Under the pieces are notes generated by a model that saw only the letters and a list, made by a program, of their open reading frames with translations, searched no databases and was not told the DNA's origin. A stretch of 64,000 nt of DNA from Synanceia verrucosa. Lineage: Eukaryota > Chordata > Actinopteri > Perciformes > Synanceiidae. A program made the translations under genes and the position numbers. Positions within the stretch are counted from its first letter, which is position 1. The number at the start of each line of letters is the position of its first letter. Of this stretch, positions 50,601-64,000 are shown one piece after another. Location of the stretch: positions 17,677,335 to 17,741,334 of the forward strand of contig CM056562.1 of NCBI GenBank assembly GCA_029721515.1, given 5' to 3'.

Positions 50601-53600
50601 AGTGAACGTGCCATGACTCTGATAATCGGGGATTCAGTAGTAGACAGTTTCTTTGGAACATTTACTTTGGGATGCTGAGCATGAAGCTGGGAATCAAGTG
50701 TTCTGCAGATCTGCTGATTTAGCAGCACAAGGCTGCAGCTCCCTTTCAAAAGACAACAACAGGAGAGAGCAGAGAGAACTTATTCCCAGGGGTGAATAAA
50801 ATAAGCCTGAGCTAGGGTTGATGCAGTGCAGATATGAGGGAGCTCACATGTAGTTTGGTCTGGCAGGCAATGGATAGCTCAGGTTCACTGCACTGTTGAC
50901 TGTTGTTTGGCTGACAGTAACCATAGCGAGTTGAGTTTGTGTCTTCAGCACGTGAGGGCCGAGCTATGAGGAGGGCAGAGAGCGGATGAGCGTTAAACAC
51001 AGCAGTGTCACCTCAGAGGCACCAAAATACCTCTGTGACAAAACCCAGACCCAGTTAATCACACACAGCGCCACGCTATGTAGAGTAACACAAGAGCTAC
51101 TGTACGCTTAATCGTACACTTCATTTATCGCTAATGAGCATCATCCTTTTGGGATTATTTGCACTGGGCAGTAATCAAAAAGTGTTCAAATTCATGTAAC
51201 CACTGCTATTAACTTTAATTTAAAAGGTAATTGCATTATTAAATGCTGATCATTTGTGTACACTATAAATTGGTATAATTTGGCAGTAACAGCATCATAG
51301 TCCAGTAAGGTTTTATGCTCTGTTACATCCCTTCTCGTGCTGCTATAACAGTAATGCAATTCAAATACAGTTGGTGTATCTGTACATGTCACCATACATA
51401 AATACCAGGAAACAAGTTCAAGTGGAGGCATGTGTGGTCAAAAGTAAGCAGTCCAAAAGCCTTGTCCAATTAGTGCTAAAGCTGAGGAAAAAATAAACAC
51501 CACATTGAAAGCAATTGAAATCAATAACATAACCTTCCTGTTGCAAATGAAATGTTGAATTCATAAACAATAAATCACACCATCACTCTGTTCCAAGGTT
51601 TTGCTTCTGCAGCAAACTTTATGATTAGCATTATTAGTATTGCATATAGCAAATGCAGATATTGCTGTGTGAGTGCAATGAGTTTACTTATTAACGTCTG
51701 TGTTATTGCAATAAGGTGATTTATTATTTTCTTAACCATTTTTGTGGCCATGGTGGCAATAATTCTTTTTTAAACCCATTCCTTCTTCTTTTACAAATAT
51801 TTTTTGTTTTGTATTAAACCACTTAATAAAAAAAACATAATACTATAACTCTTTAAACTCTTATTAAAATTAAATGCAAGTAAACTAGGGAATACATACA
51901 AAATAAATCAATAATAATCTATATCTTTCCACTAACTAAAACGGTTATATAGTCTGGTGTGTTTTCTCATGTTGAGTAATAAACATCAGCCTACTGTTGG
52001 TGCTACAGTACAGAGACAGGCACTAGATAACATACTGTATTACTGTATTAGGTTAAATTTACACTCAGTAAGTATTCACTGTCCTCCTGTCAGCTTTATG
52101 ATAAACGCTGCAGAGTGGTGAGACATCGGGCTTAGCAAAAAGTCTGTGCTTGCCATTTTAATCGGCTTAATTTACAACATCCCCCACACTGCAAACAAAT
52201 CATGAATTATTCATTTTTATTCATATTTATTCCAGCCTGGGAAGAATAAGACTGTGACTGAGCCCAGTGTGATGGGACAGTAATGTATGCTCTCTGTATC
52301 TGAACTCTCCTTCTAAGGCAGCACGAGGGAATGAAACCAAAGCAGCGATCACGCGAGTCTTCCTAAGATCATCCTTGTTTACATGTTGTCTCTTTTCAAA
52401 TGACATTCCCCCAGCAGGGCAGCAACTGCCCATTCAGGTCCCCTCCTTTGGCCAGCGACCTATATCCTATATTCACCCATAGGAGGTATTTATAAATTTG
52501 CTCTTTGCTGCATTCCCTCCAGACAACCCTCTGAGATTTCCTCCAGTGCCATGCAGAGGGAAGGGTGTGAGAGAGGGGAAAGGGCTTAGGGGGTATCTCC
52601 CCTTATAGATGAGGGTGACATCACTTGCCATCTTTTCTTCTAGCAGGTCAACATTTCTGTCACGCTATGAGACGACTGGACTCTCTCACTTCCTGGAATC
52701 AGATAATGAGGCCAGGTCACTGAGTTGCCACTCCTAGGAATAGTTTAGAGATGTTTATGCCCTTTTAAATGTTGTCACATTCAGTGTTGCTATTTCTTAT
52801 ATAGCCTATATGTTTTTTCTTGAACTGTTATTCATTATAGTTGTTATTGTCATGCTTGTGAAGCCCATTCATTCATTAAACTCATTAGCCAACTTGAGTG
52901 TTCCTCACTGAAATAGCATGAATGATTCATTAACAAGGGAATCCACAAACAAACTGTATGACTGTGTAGTTACAAGTAATTAGTAGTTACATCGTTAGAA
53001 AATACTTGATGTCTCTGACTCAGACAGGAAGGGACATGAATGTTTTTTTTCTGACTCAGTTGCTCATCTGGTAATATGGTCTAAATAATAAGATGTGATA
53101 GGTCTATAGAGCTAGGGCATGGTTAGCCTATCTTAATATCAACAGCTAACAGCTAGTTTTTTTCTTTAGGAAAATTTAAAAAAAAACGTGAAAACAGCAA
53201 TTTGTGGTTTTAGGAGAACTATAACTATTTTTCATCTCAACTCATCACACAGTGCAACCCTATTTTCACTCTTTAAACGACATCATTCAGTCATACCTTC
53301 ACTGAGCGTTTAATAATGCTGCGTATGGGTTTCCATTGCATGCTTTTAATGGAAATCCTGGTGCCTTTTGCAGCAGTATCACCTGCTGACAGGCGTGACA
53401 AAGGCTTTGACGCTCTGGGAATGAGACCTACCTATTGTCTGCCAAGATTGTCAATGCAAACTGATTACACTAATGGGAAGGTGTGTGTGACTCCCATGTT
53501 TGTATGTATCCACTGTCAGTTAGCTTAGTTTAGCTTAAAGACTAGAAACAGGGGAAAGGCTAGCATATAACCAATTGCTATAGCTTAATATTGAGCCAAC

Positions 53601-55026
53601 AAATATATGGAATGATATCAACCTTCCCATATGACTTTCAGAAGGAAGAATATCCTCCAGAATATTGAACTGGTGCATTAACAGCTACATCCTTCACTGA
53701 CAATAAACAGGACACTGACTGTGTTGATTCAAGGCTTTCAACTCACAGAGGGTTTTTGTAAAGATTTCATCCCTCAAAAAGCGAATAAATCTTCCCACAA
53801 TACTGGAAAATTACCTTGGCTCTAAAAAGTTAGCCTCGTGTTTATTTTCGGTGGAGTTGCCTCTGGTTTCTTGATAACATTAAGAATTCCTGACTGTCTT
53901 ATATCTACAAGAGGAGGATGACTCATGACTGAACAGTCCAAGAGCATCCAGCAGTGCCGGCTATTTACTCAGATTTTATACCTCCAAATGTATTTGTTAA
54001 GGATATGATGTGTGCTCTACCTGCATGGAAGTGCACAGAAAGGAGAGTGTATGAAAGTAGTGAGCGTTCAGGTCAGAGGGCTACATTCCTGCTGTTATGG
54101 CCTACAGCCTTCAGGATTCTGCCTTTTAAGGTAAGACCCCACTCTGTTTCTCCTTATCCCCATGCAAGCTTGATCCCTCAGTCTGGGCTCACTGGATGCC
54201 CCAGAGTCTCCTTTTATAACTTGTCACCAGCCAGTCATGCCATCACATCTGCAGGAAATTTCAAAGCAGGTTCCTTTCCTTCGACCGTAAAAAGAAACAG
54301 CAGCTGGCGGCCATTCATTTCACACATTGTTTGGAGGGGCTTTTACACTTTGGGTTTGAACCGCTGAAATACAGTCAGGCGGTAAAATAGAACAACACAC
54401 AGGACGGAGAAAGAGAGAGCAAAACACAAGATCTCCAAATTTCCAATTTTAGAAAAAAAGAGGAAGAGTTATGAATCTATGATATTCTTATAGTGCAGTG
54501 ACCTCTGTCCAGCTCTCAGGAGATGCATTGTTCTTCCACCTGAAACACACTGAGCTATGTCTGCGAAATTCATTTCATTTCCATTGGACACCATGGGGAG
54601 TAAAGCAATATCACGGCTTACACTTCAGCCTCTTTCACTGGATTGTCAATCATCTGTGAGGAAAGAGGAGCCCTGGCTGTCTTCATAGCCTGCATCAATA
54701 ACAAGAATATCTCGGACTGAGTCCCAGTATGCATCAGCATCAATATTAAACGACTACCAAGAGTTTTAACATGAACAATACAATGTGAGCCAATGTCTGG
54801 ATCACCAAAAATGACTCAATGATTCAAAGCAGAATGTCACATTGTCTTTAAATATTTCACTGTAAAAACACCCGTAGGCCTGTGATTCAAGTGGTCAATG
54901 CTTCACTGAGCTGACAGAAGAAAAACAGAAAAATCGAGTGAACTTTCCACAGGCAAGTGGTGCCATAACCCTATGTCTGTGGAAATGTGTTATTTTTTAA
55001 TGTTCACTATCCCAGTTTAATAAACT

Positions 55027-55051
55027 CCCTGAAACATTACATGTTTCAGGG
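55027..55051. repeat. perfect 11-bp hairpin, 3-base loop
   Basis: CCCTGAAACAT (55027-55037), loop TAC, ATGTTTCAGGG (55041-55051). Followed by G rather than a T run, so there is no reason to call it a terminator. Confidence 0.8.
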
Positions 55052-55767
55052 GTATGTCTCTGTGTGTGATTGTGATTTTTCCCTCCATCTTCTTAATGAG
55101 AGTGAATCTGTATCACACAGTGCCTCCTCTCAATGATACTTGCATTTGAAGCCCTCTCAATTAAATTTTCTTATTTATTCTTTTTGGCTCTCTTTCTAAC
55201 CTCTCTAAACATTTTTCAGGCCCTGAAATTCATCTTTTTTTCTTCATGAGCTCCTTACTATGAACAATCTGATCCTACATGAACACAATATTTACAAAGT
55301 TGGAATGATTTTCTTTATTTTTGCATTTTTCTGCGCTCTTCTCATTGGTTTTAACTGACTGGACATGTGATGACAGTCCAGTCCAATAGTGATGTTTTTT
55401 TCCAATATATGTTGTTGTTTCACATATTTAAATTAAGTGGTTTAGGAAGAAACTTAAGTAACGGCTAGGACCATTGTTGCTCTTTCCACACATCAGTCTC
55501 TGCTGCATAATATTTACTTCACTTATGTGACTGTTTTTTTATTCACATCCAGTTGCCCTAAGCTTCTGCCCTACAATTTTTTTCCTTTTCCTTTATTTGT
55601 CTGTTAATGCTGAATGACACTTGTGCAGGGAGTTATATTAAACCATAAATTGCAATGTTAAGTTTTTAATTGAAAAACACTTAAGCTAATGATAATAAAA
55701 GCAAATTGTTAAAAATCACAAAGCTTCACAGTGGTCCCAATGATGTCAGTACCAGAAAATGGTGAGC

Positions 55768-55783
55768 AGCACCCTCTGCTGTT
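55768..55783 (-). promoter_or_regulatory. CTCF-like motif
   Basis: The minus strand reads CAGCAGAGGGTGCTGC, one substitution from a good CTCF core (GGGTGC for GGGCGC). Reverse orientation, 8 kb downstream of cdc42ep3. Confidence 0.35.
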
Positions 55784-57216
55784 ATAAGAGTTAGTGTCTG
55801 TGTGCTGCCATGCTCATTAAGAGGCAGCATCATTCAGCCAGAACTTTAACAGACATAGCTTTAGCTTTATTAAACTAGATTAAGCTAGATTTATTTCGTG
55901 CACAAAGCTGATCTGGAGACCACCCATGTTTGTTGCAGCACTTGACTAGAACATTCCTTGCTTATGAATGTCAAACACAATTAGGTCCTTGGTGGAGAGA
56001 GATTAATCTGTATGACGGCAGCTAACAATTTCTGGATAATCTGTCTTTTGTATTCAGGGATCTATTTTGTTCAAGGGTCGTTAAAATATATTGATGGACT
56101 GTCAAACTATTGTGACAGACAAATGGATGTATGTATGCACGTAGATAACAAGAAAAAGTGACATTTTGTGCGATAACCTCATAAATAAGAGGATCTCTAG
56201 ATGGTCGTGGCACCTTCGGGGTCGTCTCACTTCCATCTTTCATTGCAGGGTCAGGTCAAAGGGTCAACTAGAGAGCTTAGCACAGACTGAACTGTTGGGT
56301 GGTTAAGTGGCCGATGAAACAGAGATAAAATTGAACAGCTTCACATGAAGATTATATAGTAATAACATTTACATCAGTCACAGAAGTCATATTTTTTGCA
56401 ATATCTCTTTGCAGAGGTGGCAATTAAATGTTCAATCAATGGTTACTCTAAAGCTCCTTTACAAAAGTTATGTTTTACTAATGAGATTATCTTTGTTTGC
56501 ACTTCCCTCTGAGGGCAGGGAGGGGAAGAATGAAAATGACTCAACTATTTTGTGGTCTGGCCTGATCCCAAGTTCTTTGCATGCAACCTGCTAATTTGTC
56601 CGGCTGGCTAACAACCCGCTTGCGTGCCAGTTGATCATTAGCGTCCTGTCAGAAACGGTCACCAAACATGTCACATGTCCCCCCAGTCACTCTATTTAGG
56701 CCCAGAGCAGAGATGCCTCGACCCACACACCCAAGATGCTTGGAAAAAAATATATATATAAATTAGCAGGGAGCAGGCTATTAAAACAGTTAGGGCTGAT
56801 GTTTATATGAAATCTGTCAGGTTAATTATTCCAGTCTTAAAATATTAGACCATGTCAATGAGTGAGTCTATATTCAAAGCACTAGGTGGACTGTGATTTG
56901 CAAAATATTGTAGGTTGGAAAGATAAAAGACAAAGAAGAAAAAAACTGTGTAGATGATTGGATGTCAATCACTTTCTTACTGTGAGTCTCTCCAACCAAA
57001 ACACAAAGAATAAAGTCAATTTCTGATTTGCAGAAAAGTCTATGGAGCGACTTTGAAATCTAATTACTATTTTTAAAAAAACATATCTTACATATTTGGT
57101 CTTTGTCATGTGTGACACTAAATCTTGATTGTGGTTAGGAATCATATTTGTGGTACTGCGCTAAACAGTATTTGTCTTCTTATTTGCCATGTAGTGTTTT
57201 CCTGTAATGTGTGAAA

Positions 57217-57230
57217 CCACTGGGTGGCAC
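57217..57230 (+). promoter_or_regulatory. CTCF-like motif (weak)
   Basis: CCACTGGGTGGCAC, one mismatch from the core at a normally constrained A. Confidence 0.25.
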
Positions 57231-57656
57231 CCTGCCATCAGGAAATTATCTGAAAAACTGACAACAGATGATCATTTCTGTGCTGTCATGAAATCACAGA
57301 ACACTGAAATTTGTTTCCACATGGCACATAACCCCAAAACACTGAGTGTTTTATTGCTTTTTTTTTAATACTTGTGTAGCATGCATGACTGTACTTAATA
57401 TTTCCAATTTTACTTGTGTGTACCATTTGTGTGGAGAAATTGAGACACACTTGAAACACAAGGTATCCAGTTATCATTACATGGGCTTAATTTGCTTTTA
57501 TGGATTAACATCTCAAAGGTGCATGTTTGTATTGGGTCCAAACCTTTGGCTTATGACCCCCTGAAAAAGGCCCTGTGGCATTTTCATGTAAATATCAAAC
57601 AAAACACAAAAAAAAATCACATTCAGACACGGTGTTTCTAAACTTTTTTTTTTTTT

Positions 57657-58117
57657 ACAAATTGGACCTTGTTTCTGGGATAAAATACTGCCATTTATTC
57701 ACCCGTATCACTTCGTAGTCATTTGGAGTATTTCTGACGATACTGGATTTGAAGTCATTTGAAGTATTCCAAAGATTTTAGACTGGCACTGTGAAGGACA
57801 CATAAGTAGGAGCTAGGGGTCCTTAGTAAACTATGATACACAGGAAGTAGAGTCGGTTTACAGATTGAATTTTCTCAAGCTACGGACAACTCTGGACTCA
57901 AATGAGAATAGTAACAGTGTCGTCCATCTTATTAAACATCTTTTATTTGAGAAATGGTCGAGTTTGTGTCATTTGCTGGCTGCATTTCTGTGCCCAATTC
58001 ACTCCTGTTAAATGGATATCATCAAATCCAATATAATCAGAAATACTCCAAATGACTACGAAGTGATACGGGTGAGTAAATGCCACTATTTTATCGCAGA
58101 AATAAGGTCCAACTTGT
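57657..58117. mobile_element. MITE with 81-bp terminal inverted arms
   Basis: Arms 57657-57737 and 58037-58117 are the same length and pair with about six mismatches, sharing ATCACTTCGTAGTCATTTGG exactly. The right end continues to an AACTTCCCCTTTAA terminus at 58140; the matching left terminus is eroded. This is a familiar fish non-autonomous element. No coding capacity. Confidence 0.85.
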
Positions 58118-59479
58118 AAAACACGGAACTTCCCCTTTAAATCCATGTTAGCTTGCTAGCTATCTTCCACCAATGCTCATGTGATGCCACATTCCATTAA
58201 ATACGGTATCTTCAGAGCTGCAGTGTAGAACAACAGTTCCAAACATAAGTAATAACCACTTGTAGAGGCATTGCAAACATCAACACGGTGGGGCTGAGTC
58301 AGCAGCTTGCAACACTGCCAACAAAGCCAAACTGACTCAACTCGGTGAACAACAAGAGGATGTGCACTACACTTTCTTATCAGCACTATCAGTTGGGATA
58401 GTGTTGTCCCCTGTGTGCGAGTTAGACAGTGGGGCATTCACATGCACTAAAAGATCTATATTAACTAGACAAAACAGTTCAGACTTCAACAAATAGAGGG
58501 AGAGTGACTTAATTCTCTACTCAAGTACACATTACTCACCTATTCCTTTTCATAGCAAATATTAATGCACTGGATATCATATAGAGCACCTTAAAACTTC
58601 ATACATCTGTGTTTTTTTTAAATTTCCAATGTAAGTATAGATACAATTTAAATATAATGTAATATAATATAATATAAATAATGTTTCAGTTCAGCATTTC
58701 CTTATGTTTTGTTAAGAAGGGCCCCTCACCAGCACTAATATTGAAAGTGAGGGAATATTCCAGCAGCTTAATCCTTGCATGCTAACTGATCCATTAAAGC
58801 CCTCTAATGATCTGATCCATGAGAGCTTTTCTAAATTACATAAACCTCATTAGAAGAGTTTAACAACTCAGAAAATGGAGCGGTCGCAATACAGCCCCCA
58901 TATGACTGAAATCAGTGAATGCAGCAAAATGTTGTTTTTGAAATCTGTAATCTCACATGAAAACCTTTTTGTTTCATGTTTAAACCAATTGCATTGACTT
59001 AGCAAGCCATGTGGAAAGTTTTTGTTTGGTCTTAAGTGGTCACAGTTCAGTTTGTAGCTTGGCCATTATAACAACTTTACATTTTTTTGAGTGAAGAAGC
59101 CAAGCAGGCATACTGTATCACAGTCAAAATCTATTTTGATGGACAGCTCTATTTATAACTGTGATGAAGTCATAATGTGCTTTCTGTCAGAAAATGTGTC
59201 TCCAAAGAACAGTGTGTAAATCTACAGGTCGAGCTGTTTTTTTTTTAAGGCGGACAGATGAAGGAAAACTCTTCAAAGCAAACTGAGCCGTCAAACCCAT
59301 CCAGTGTTTGAAGTGTCCAGTGCCTTCAGCATATTAAGATGTGAGGGTTCCTCAGACTTCAAAAAGTGGTTAAAAACCACATGAATTTAATGTATTACGG
59401 TTAGAAAACCTTTCTGGGAAATAATCACAGGCTATTTATCATGTTTTAATGCAACATAGTGTTGATTATTTGACTTCAT

Positions 59480-59492
59480 GCGCCATCTAGTG
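59480..59492 (-). promoter_or_regulatory. CTCF-like motif
   Basis: The minus strand reads CACTAGATGGCGC, a good match to a common CTCF core variant. Reverse orientation, 12.4 kb downstream of the cdc42ep3 stop codon. Confidence 0.5.
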
Positions 59493-59562
59493 ATCAAATC
59501 AACATGGTGCAACATGAAATGCACTGCAATCAAAAAACAAAAAAAAAAAAACTGTATTATTT

Positions 59563-59607
59563 CCCCCGCGACCCTATGAGGATAAGTGGTAGATAATGGA
59601 TGGATGT
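59563..59607 (+). repeat. SINE-like repeat, 3' tail fragment
   Basis: CCCGCGACCCTATGAGGATAAGTGGTAGATAATGGATGGATG corresponds to the last 40 or so bases of the copies at 29473 and 60717. An A run (about 59537-59550) precedes it. Only the tail is present. Confidence 0.75.
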
Positions 59608-60716
59608 ATTATTTCCACACATTTTTCGTTATTGATGTATACTGTATACATATAGGGTGTATTTGGAAATCACAGCAATGTGCATGTGACAAGGCCAATT
59701 ATTACAAGTGAGCCAGAATGAGGACTGGGCCTGAGAAAATACACAACAAAGTGTGATTAATAATTAAATTAAGATCCTTAAGTGTTTTTCATATGAAATA
59801 CTTTTTTTTAATTATGAACTGTTGACACAACTGCCATTATCTTTTCCATTGTGTCTTTAACACCCTGTCATCGTCATTTTGTCCACTTAGGTGGTAGAGT
59901 GGTTTAATCACCCCAATAATTAATATTTGTGAGCCAGTAATTAAATTCTACGCTAGGTAACCTGTTTAACAGGTGATACAGGAAGCTGGAGGTGTGGTTG
60001 TGTTGTAGTGTGTGACTTTTGCAGTCCTTTGTGACTTTATAACAACAGCAGCATGTTGCCCGCCATGAGCGATTGGGATTTAAGTCAGCTGTCTGACTGT
60101 CTGACTGTCTGCTGGTGCGTTGCATACAGATAGCCAACGATCAATAATGACACAGCAAAGGTCACATGGGCAGGAAAAGACAGCGCAGAGTTGGAAAACA
60201 CAATGGGGCTTCATTTGATCGGATGTGTGACACAGAGTGAACAGAGGCAAAGGTCTATTAGTATCATTTATCTTGTACAATGTACAGGTTGGCATTATTT
60301 GTATGTGAACGCAATCCAGCGTAGCACAGCCTTTCTCCTTTAAATTTATAGCCTTATTGTCATCTGATTAAATAAAAACTACTGTAAAATTGTAAAGGGT
60401 AAACTTAGGTATTTTAACTTGTAGAAAAAGCTTATAAATTGTATTATTTCCACATCTTATCATTGTTGATGTAGAAATGCAAAAACAGATTCATCATATT
60501 TGGCAGATGGACTCATTTGTAACCATAAACCCAGAGTGGGTCATGGCTGGATAACAGAACTTATATGAAGAAAGCATTGCCCTCAATACTTATTACAGCA
60601 GTATTGTTCAGTAGATTACAGGGATAGGAAAATGCACTCCATTTCAAAACTAGTTGAAACACAAAACCTTTGCTGACCGTGTTTTCCTTCACTTTTCAAT
60701 TCAGTGGTTTATACTA

Positions 60717-61079
60717 GGCGGCACAGTGGTGTAGTGGTTAGCACTGTCGCCTCACAGCAAGAAGGTACCAGGTTTGATTCCTGGCCCAGGGCTTTTCTGT
60801 GTGGAGTTTGCATGTTTTCCCCGTGTATGCATGGGTTCTCTCCGGGTACTCTGTCTTCCTCCCACCATCCAAAAACATGCATGGGGATTAGGTTAGTTGG
60901 CTAATTTAAATTGCTTGTAGGTGTGAATGTGAGTGTGAGTGGTCTCACACTGTTTCTATGTGTCCTGTGATGAACTGGAGACTTGTCCGGTGTATCCTGC
61001 TTTTCACCCTAAGACAGCTGGGATAGGCTCCAGCCCCCCCACGATCCTAAGTGAGGATAAGCGGTATGGATGGATGGAT
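60717..61079 (+). repeat. SINE-like repeat, copy 2
   Basis: Nearly full length: GGCGGCACAGTGGTGTAGTG head with A-box-like and degenerate B-box (GGTTTGATTCC) sequences, the same body as copy 1, and a tail ending GATAAGCGG plus TGGA tandem units. Open frames across it (60704-60904, 60939-61136) are repeat-derived. Confidence 0.9.
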
Positions 61080-64000
61080 TACACTGGGTCTGTCTCCTTT
61101 CTTTCTTTCCCTGGAATTGTTTCCAAGTTTTTGTGATAAGACATTGTTAAACTTTGAATCTACAACCATCATAAATTCTGAGATGGATCACAAATGGGAT
61201 GAATTAACACCCTAAAACCTCAATATGTAACTGAAACAATGACAAACCATCGTGTATTTTAAAGAAACAGTCAAAGTGGTTGGAAAAGGTTGACCTTCAG
61301 TCAGTGATGGGTAGATGTAAATGATTTAACTGTATGGCTTTACCCTATATACTATTTCAGACAGCTGTGGTGTGACCTATAGGAGGCCATCGTGTATTCT
61401 CTCTGCACCACCTCATTAAAGGTCATTAGATGTAGGATGGGAGGTAATTGCATTACCATAGAGATAAATTGTATTAAATGCTTTTTAAAAGCCTTGCAGG
61501 AGCAGCAGCACACCTGTCACTCCAAAGGCCACCCATCAACCTGGGTAACCATAGCAACATGAGACGTCAGTAAGAAGTCGTACCCTGCAGTTCAGCACTG
61601 TCTCCGATTTACCTCCTTCCTTGCTTTGCCATTATAACTCAAGTGTTACAAATCAGCCAGCTTCAGGAGTGATATAAAGCATAAATAGCCATCTTGGAGC
61701 CCCTGATTGATGACTTAATAAGATTCTTTAAAGAGAAATCACAGGATTTTTCATCCTTATCGTTATATTTTTATCTGTTCTGACCATATGTTTCACATTG
61801 CATTGTGGCTTATAAACTGCATAGGCATCTGTGTTCCAGGGAAACTTGCAGGCTAACCAAACATCTGCCTGTTCATTTGCACACCTCAGTTTGTTTACAT
61901 GTGTGAAGGGGAACAACAGAGTCTAACACTTTGAATGTCTTCCAAGAGAGAGTGCCAGAAAATAACGTCTCCCCTCCTTCTATGATGACCAGCTCCTAAC
62001 CACACTGGAGAGGATTTTTCCCATCCCCCCCAAAAAAAATCAAGCAACGGTGAAGTGTGGCCTGTGGTGAGCAACCAAGATATGTCTATCTAGGTCAGAG
62101 AGCCATCTGCTTCAGCGGCAAAAAACGGAAAAACAAAAGATGGGAAAAGGTTAACTTTTAACAGCAAAGTGCTGCTGGAGTGGATCCACAGCCAATCAGT
62201 AAACACAACAGGTGGCATTTTGGCTGATGATACAAAGAATTTCTTCCTGACTAAAACAACTCCCAGCCACAGAAAATGTAATTATTGCAGCAAGCTCCTG
62301 CCTGGTGTGAATTTGTCACTCGCTCTCTATATTATAAGCAACAGCAATAACTCCCCTACAAAGCAATGAAAGCCTCCCATGACATTTATCTGCTCACCTC
62401 TGCTGGAGTGTGCATGTGATAGCAAATACTGTAACAAGTAATACACGACAGCTGGTGGCCTGGAAGTACGTCCTTCTGCAAATTAGGATTAGTAACTAGT
62501 AAGCTCGGTTTGCCCGGGTTGAAAAATGCCAGTTTTAATTTAAATATATAATTTTCACACCCCTATACTTCTGCATTGTCTGCCAGTTCGAGCTGTTCCC
62601 TGCATAACACCAGTGAAGACACCAAAGCATAACATCAGTCAGCATGTCAAATACTTTCACTGAATGTACATTTAGAGTTGCGCAGCTTTAGCATGTGGGT
62701 GGAAATACAGATATTTTTGAATTTGTCAGTTGCCTCCTCTAAAGAAAAAAAAAACAATGAAAGGGACTCAATACTCTCTGGAGCATTGTCAGGATGGTGA
62801 AAGAGGCAAATGAGGGGAGTCTTTTAAAAACAAACTTGATTGGACCCCTTCTGTTAATCCAGCCTATAATTTGCAGTTAATCAACAGATGTGTTATTCCA
62901 ACAACCCCAAATATTCTGATGCACTTAGTGACCTGAAAGGAAGAAGTAGAAAACAACACTAGCAGTTGATTAATTCAGTCCTTAACCCAATTAATCCTCA
63001 GCAATGTAATCAGAGGAGCTGCAGCTTTAATACGTTACCATCCTGAGGTCTACTTAAGCACCTCTGTTGAGCTCTAATTCAAACCGGCCCCCTTTTGAGA
63101 AAATATCTTGAATTAATGTAGCTGCTTAGTTGCCTGTGAAACAGCTGGGGAGCTCTTCACATATGATGCACTGTAATTTCATGCTCAGCATCAACCCCTG
63201 GTGAGCATGATTTGTATGTTTCAGCAGTCTCAGAACTGTTTTCATCTGATTTATGGATGCTTTGTTTATAACTTCTATCTTGTCTCTTCTGGGGCTGAAG
63301 GACAACAAAATGCTGCAGTGTGGGATCCTCCCTTTCCTCTCTGGTACAATATTCTTCATGTGCTCCTTTAGTAGCATGTGATGACAACAAGCACTTTAAA
63401 AGGATCTGTCAGGGATTTGAGAGAGAGGCTGTGCCTGAGGGATACGACAACAGAAACAAGGACAATCAATTATCTAAAATGCTTTTCAACCACAACAAAT
63501 CCCCATCTATCCACCTGAGGTTCAGCTAACACCTCAACTCCAGCGTCGGGGCAGTGTGAAAAATGAGAGCTGACAGACGGCACAACCCTCTGGGATAGTG
63601 AGCAAACTTTGAGGCAGTGACTTATATCTCTTGCTCCTCTTATATCTCTCGCTACTGCGCCAACCGAGGGCACATCACTGTTCTGTAGCTCTATGACGCA
63701 TTTCACATTTCACAAATGACCTCCTGAGCCATTTGGGGATAAGGCTGCAATTCAAGTGGCTCAGATGCTTCAGGGTGGCATTCAGGGTGATTTACACACC
63801 TCGGATAAATTAAGGGACAAAGACATGTCTGCTGTCGGCGGCGCCATCATCAGCCTGTCAGTTGAGATCTAAATCCATCACAGAGGACAGGAGCTTATAA
63901 GAAATATGACCAGCAAAAGAAAAAAAACACAGGTCTGAAAAGCGATGCTCTAAGGTGTGGCCACATTGTGACGGACAGAATTGTCCAGTCTGGGAGTTGT

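Larger units (their letters stand above)
47611..64000. other. non-coding interval downstream of cdc42ep3
   Basis: No recognisable exon. Contents: a repeat-like fragment (about 53515-53580, TAGCTTAGTTTAGCTTAAAG), CTCF-like motifs (55768, 57217, 59480), an inverted-repeat MITE (57657-58117), a hairpin (55027-55051), two SINE-like segments (59563-59607 and 60717-61079) and A/T runs. The longest frame (53954-54367, 137 codons) starts with GTG and has no family resemblance. Unresolved block at 50204-50497: both strands are open. Confidence 0.55.

Noticed and set aside
53954..54367. 137-codon open frame on the plus strand
   Set aside because: Starts with GTG, no ATG near the beginning, no recognisable domain, composition typical of random sequence; chance frame.

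Overview
This window is vertebrate nuclear DNA, most likely from a ray-finned (teleost) fish. Two recognisable protein-coding genes with intron/exon structure sit in about 64 kb of AT-rich, mostly non-coding sequence. That sequence is seeded with small non-autonomous DNA transposons (hAT-like, Tc1/mariner-like, foldback MITEs), a SINE-like repeat with a pol III-type head, a LINE 3' tail and microsatellites, a mix typical of teleost genomes. No operons, CRISPR arrays, rRNA or convincing free-standing tRNA genes are present. Most open frames longer than 60 codons are chance or transposon-derived.

Left third (1-22.2 kb): the 5' half of rmdn2 (regulator of microtubule dynamics 2), on the minus strand. 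Four coding exons read right to left (21120-20666, 12440-12263, 12153-12051, 9204-9144). Their splice phases agree and give 265 complete codons; the rest of the gene, carrying the TPR-like C-terminus, lies beyond position 1. A probable non-coding first exon and promoter lie near 22.09-22.2 kb, beside a striking 51-bp near-palindrome. The introns hold most of the transposon fragments.

Middle (22.2-41.4 kb): a gene-poor interval. It contains a consensus-quality CTCF-type motif (26536-26550), a long TA microsatellite, a SINE-like copy, several MITEs and an unrecognised two-exon candidate gene (31208-31743).

Right (41.4-64 kb): cdc42ep3 (Borg2), on the plus strand, with a probable 5' UTR exon ending at 41730, a 4.26-kb intron, one exon carrying the whole 358-codon reading frame (45999-47075) and a poly(A) signal at 47586. 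Downstream is non-coding sequence with more MITEs and SINE-like copies.

rmdn2 and cdc42ep3 lie head to head, as I recall them in the human 2p22 region, so this is conserved vertebrate synteny. rmdn2 proteins associate with microtubules and membranes. Cdc42ep3 binds active Cdc42 and organises septins and actin. I see no evidence that the two act in one pathway. The most unusual points are the palindrome at the rmdn2 promoter, the arrangement of CTCF-like motifs around cdc42ep3, the candidate small gene near 31 kb, and a transposon nest with a readable insertion order. I found no clear new biological system.
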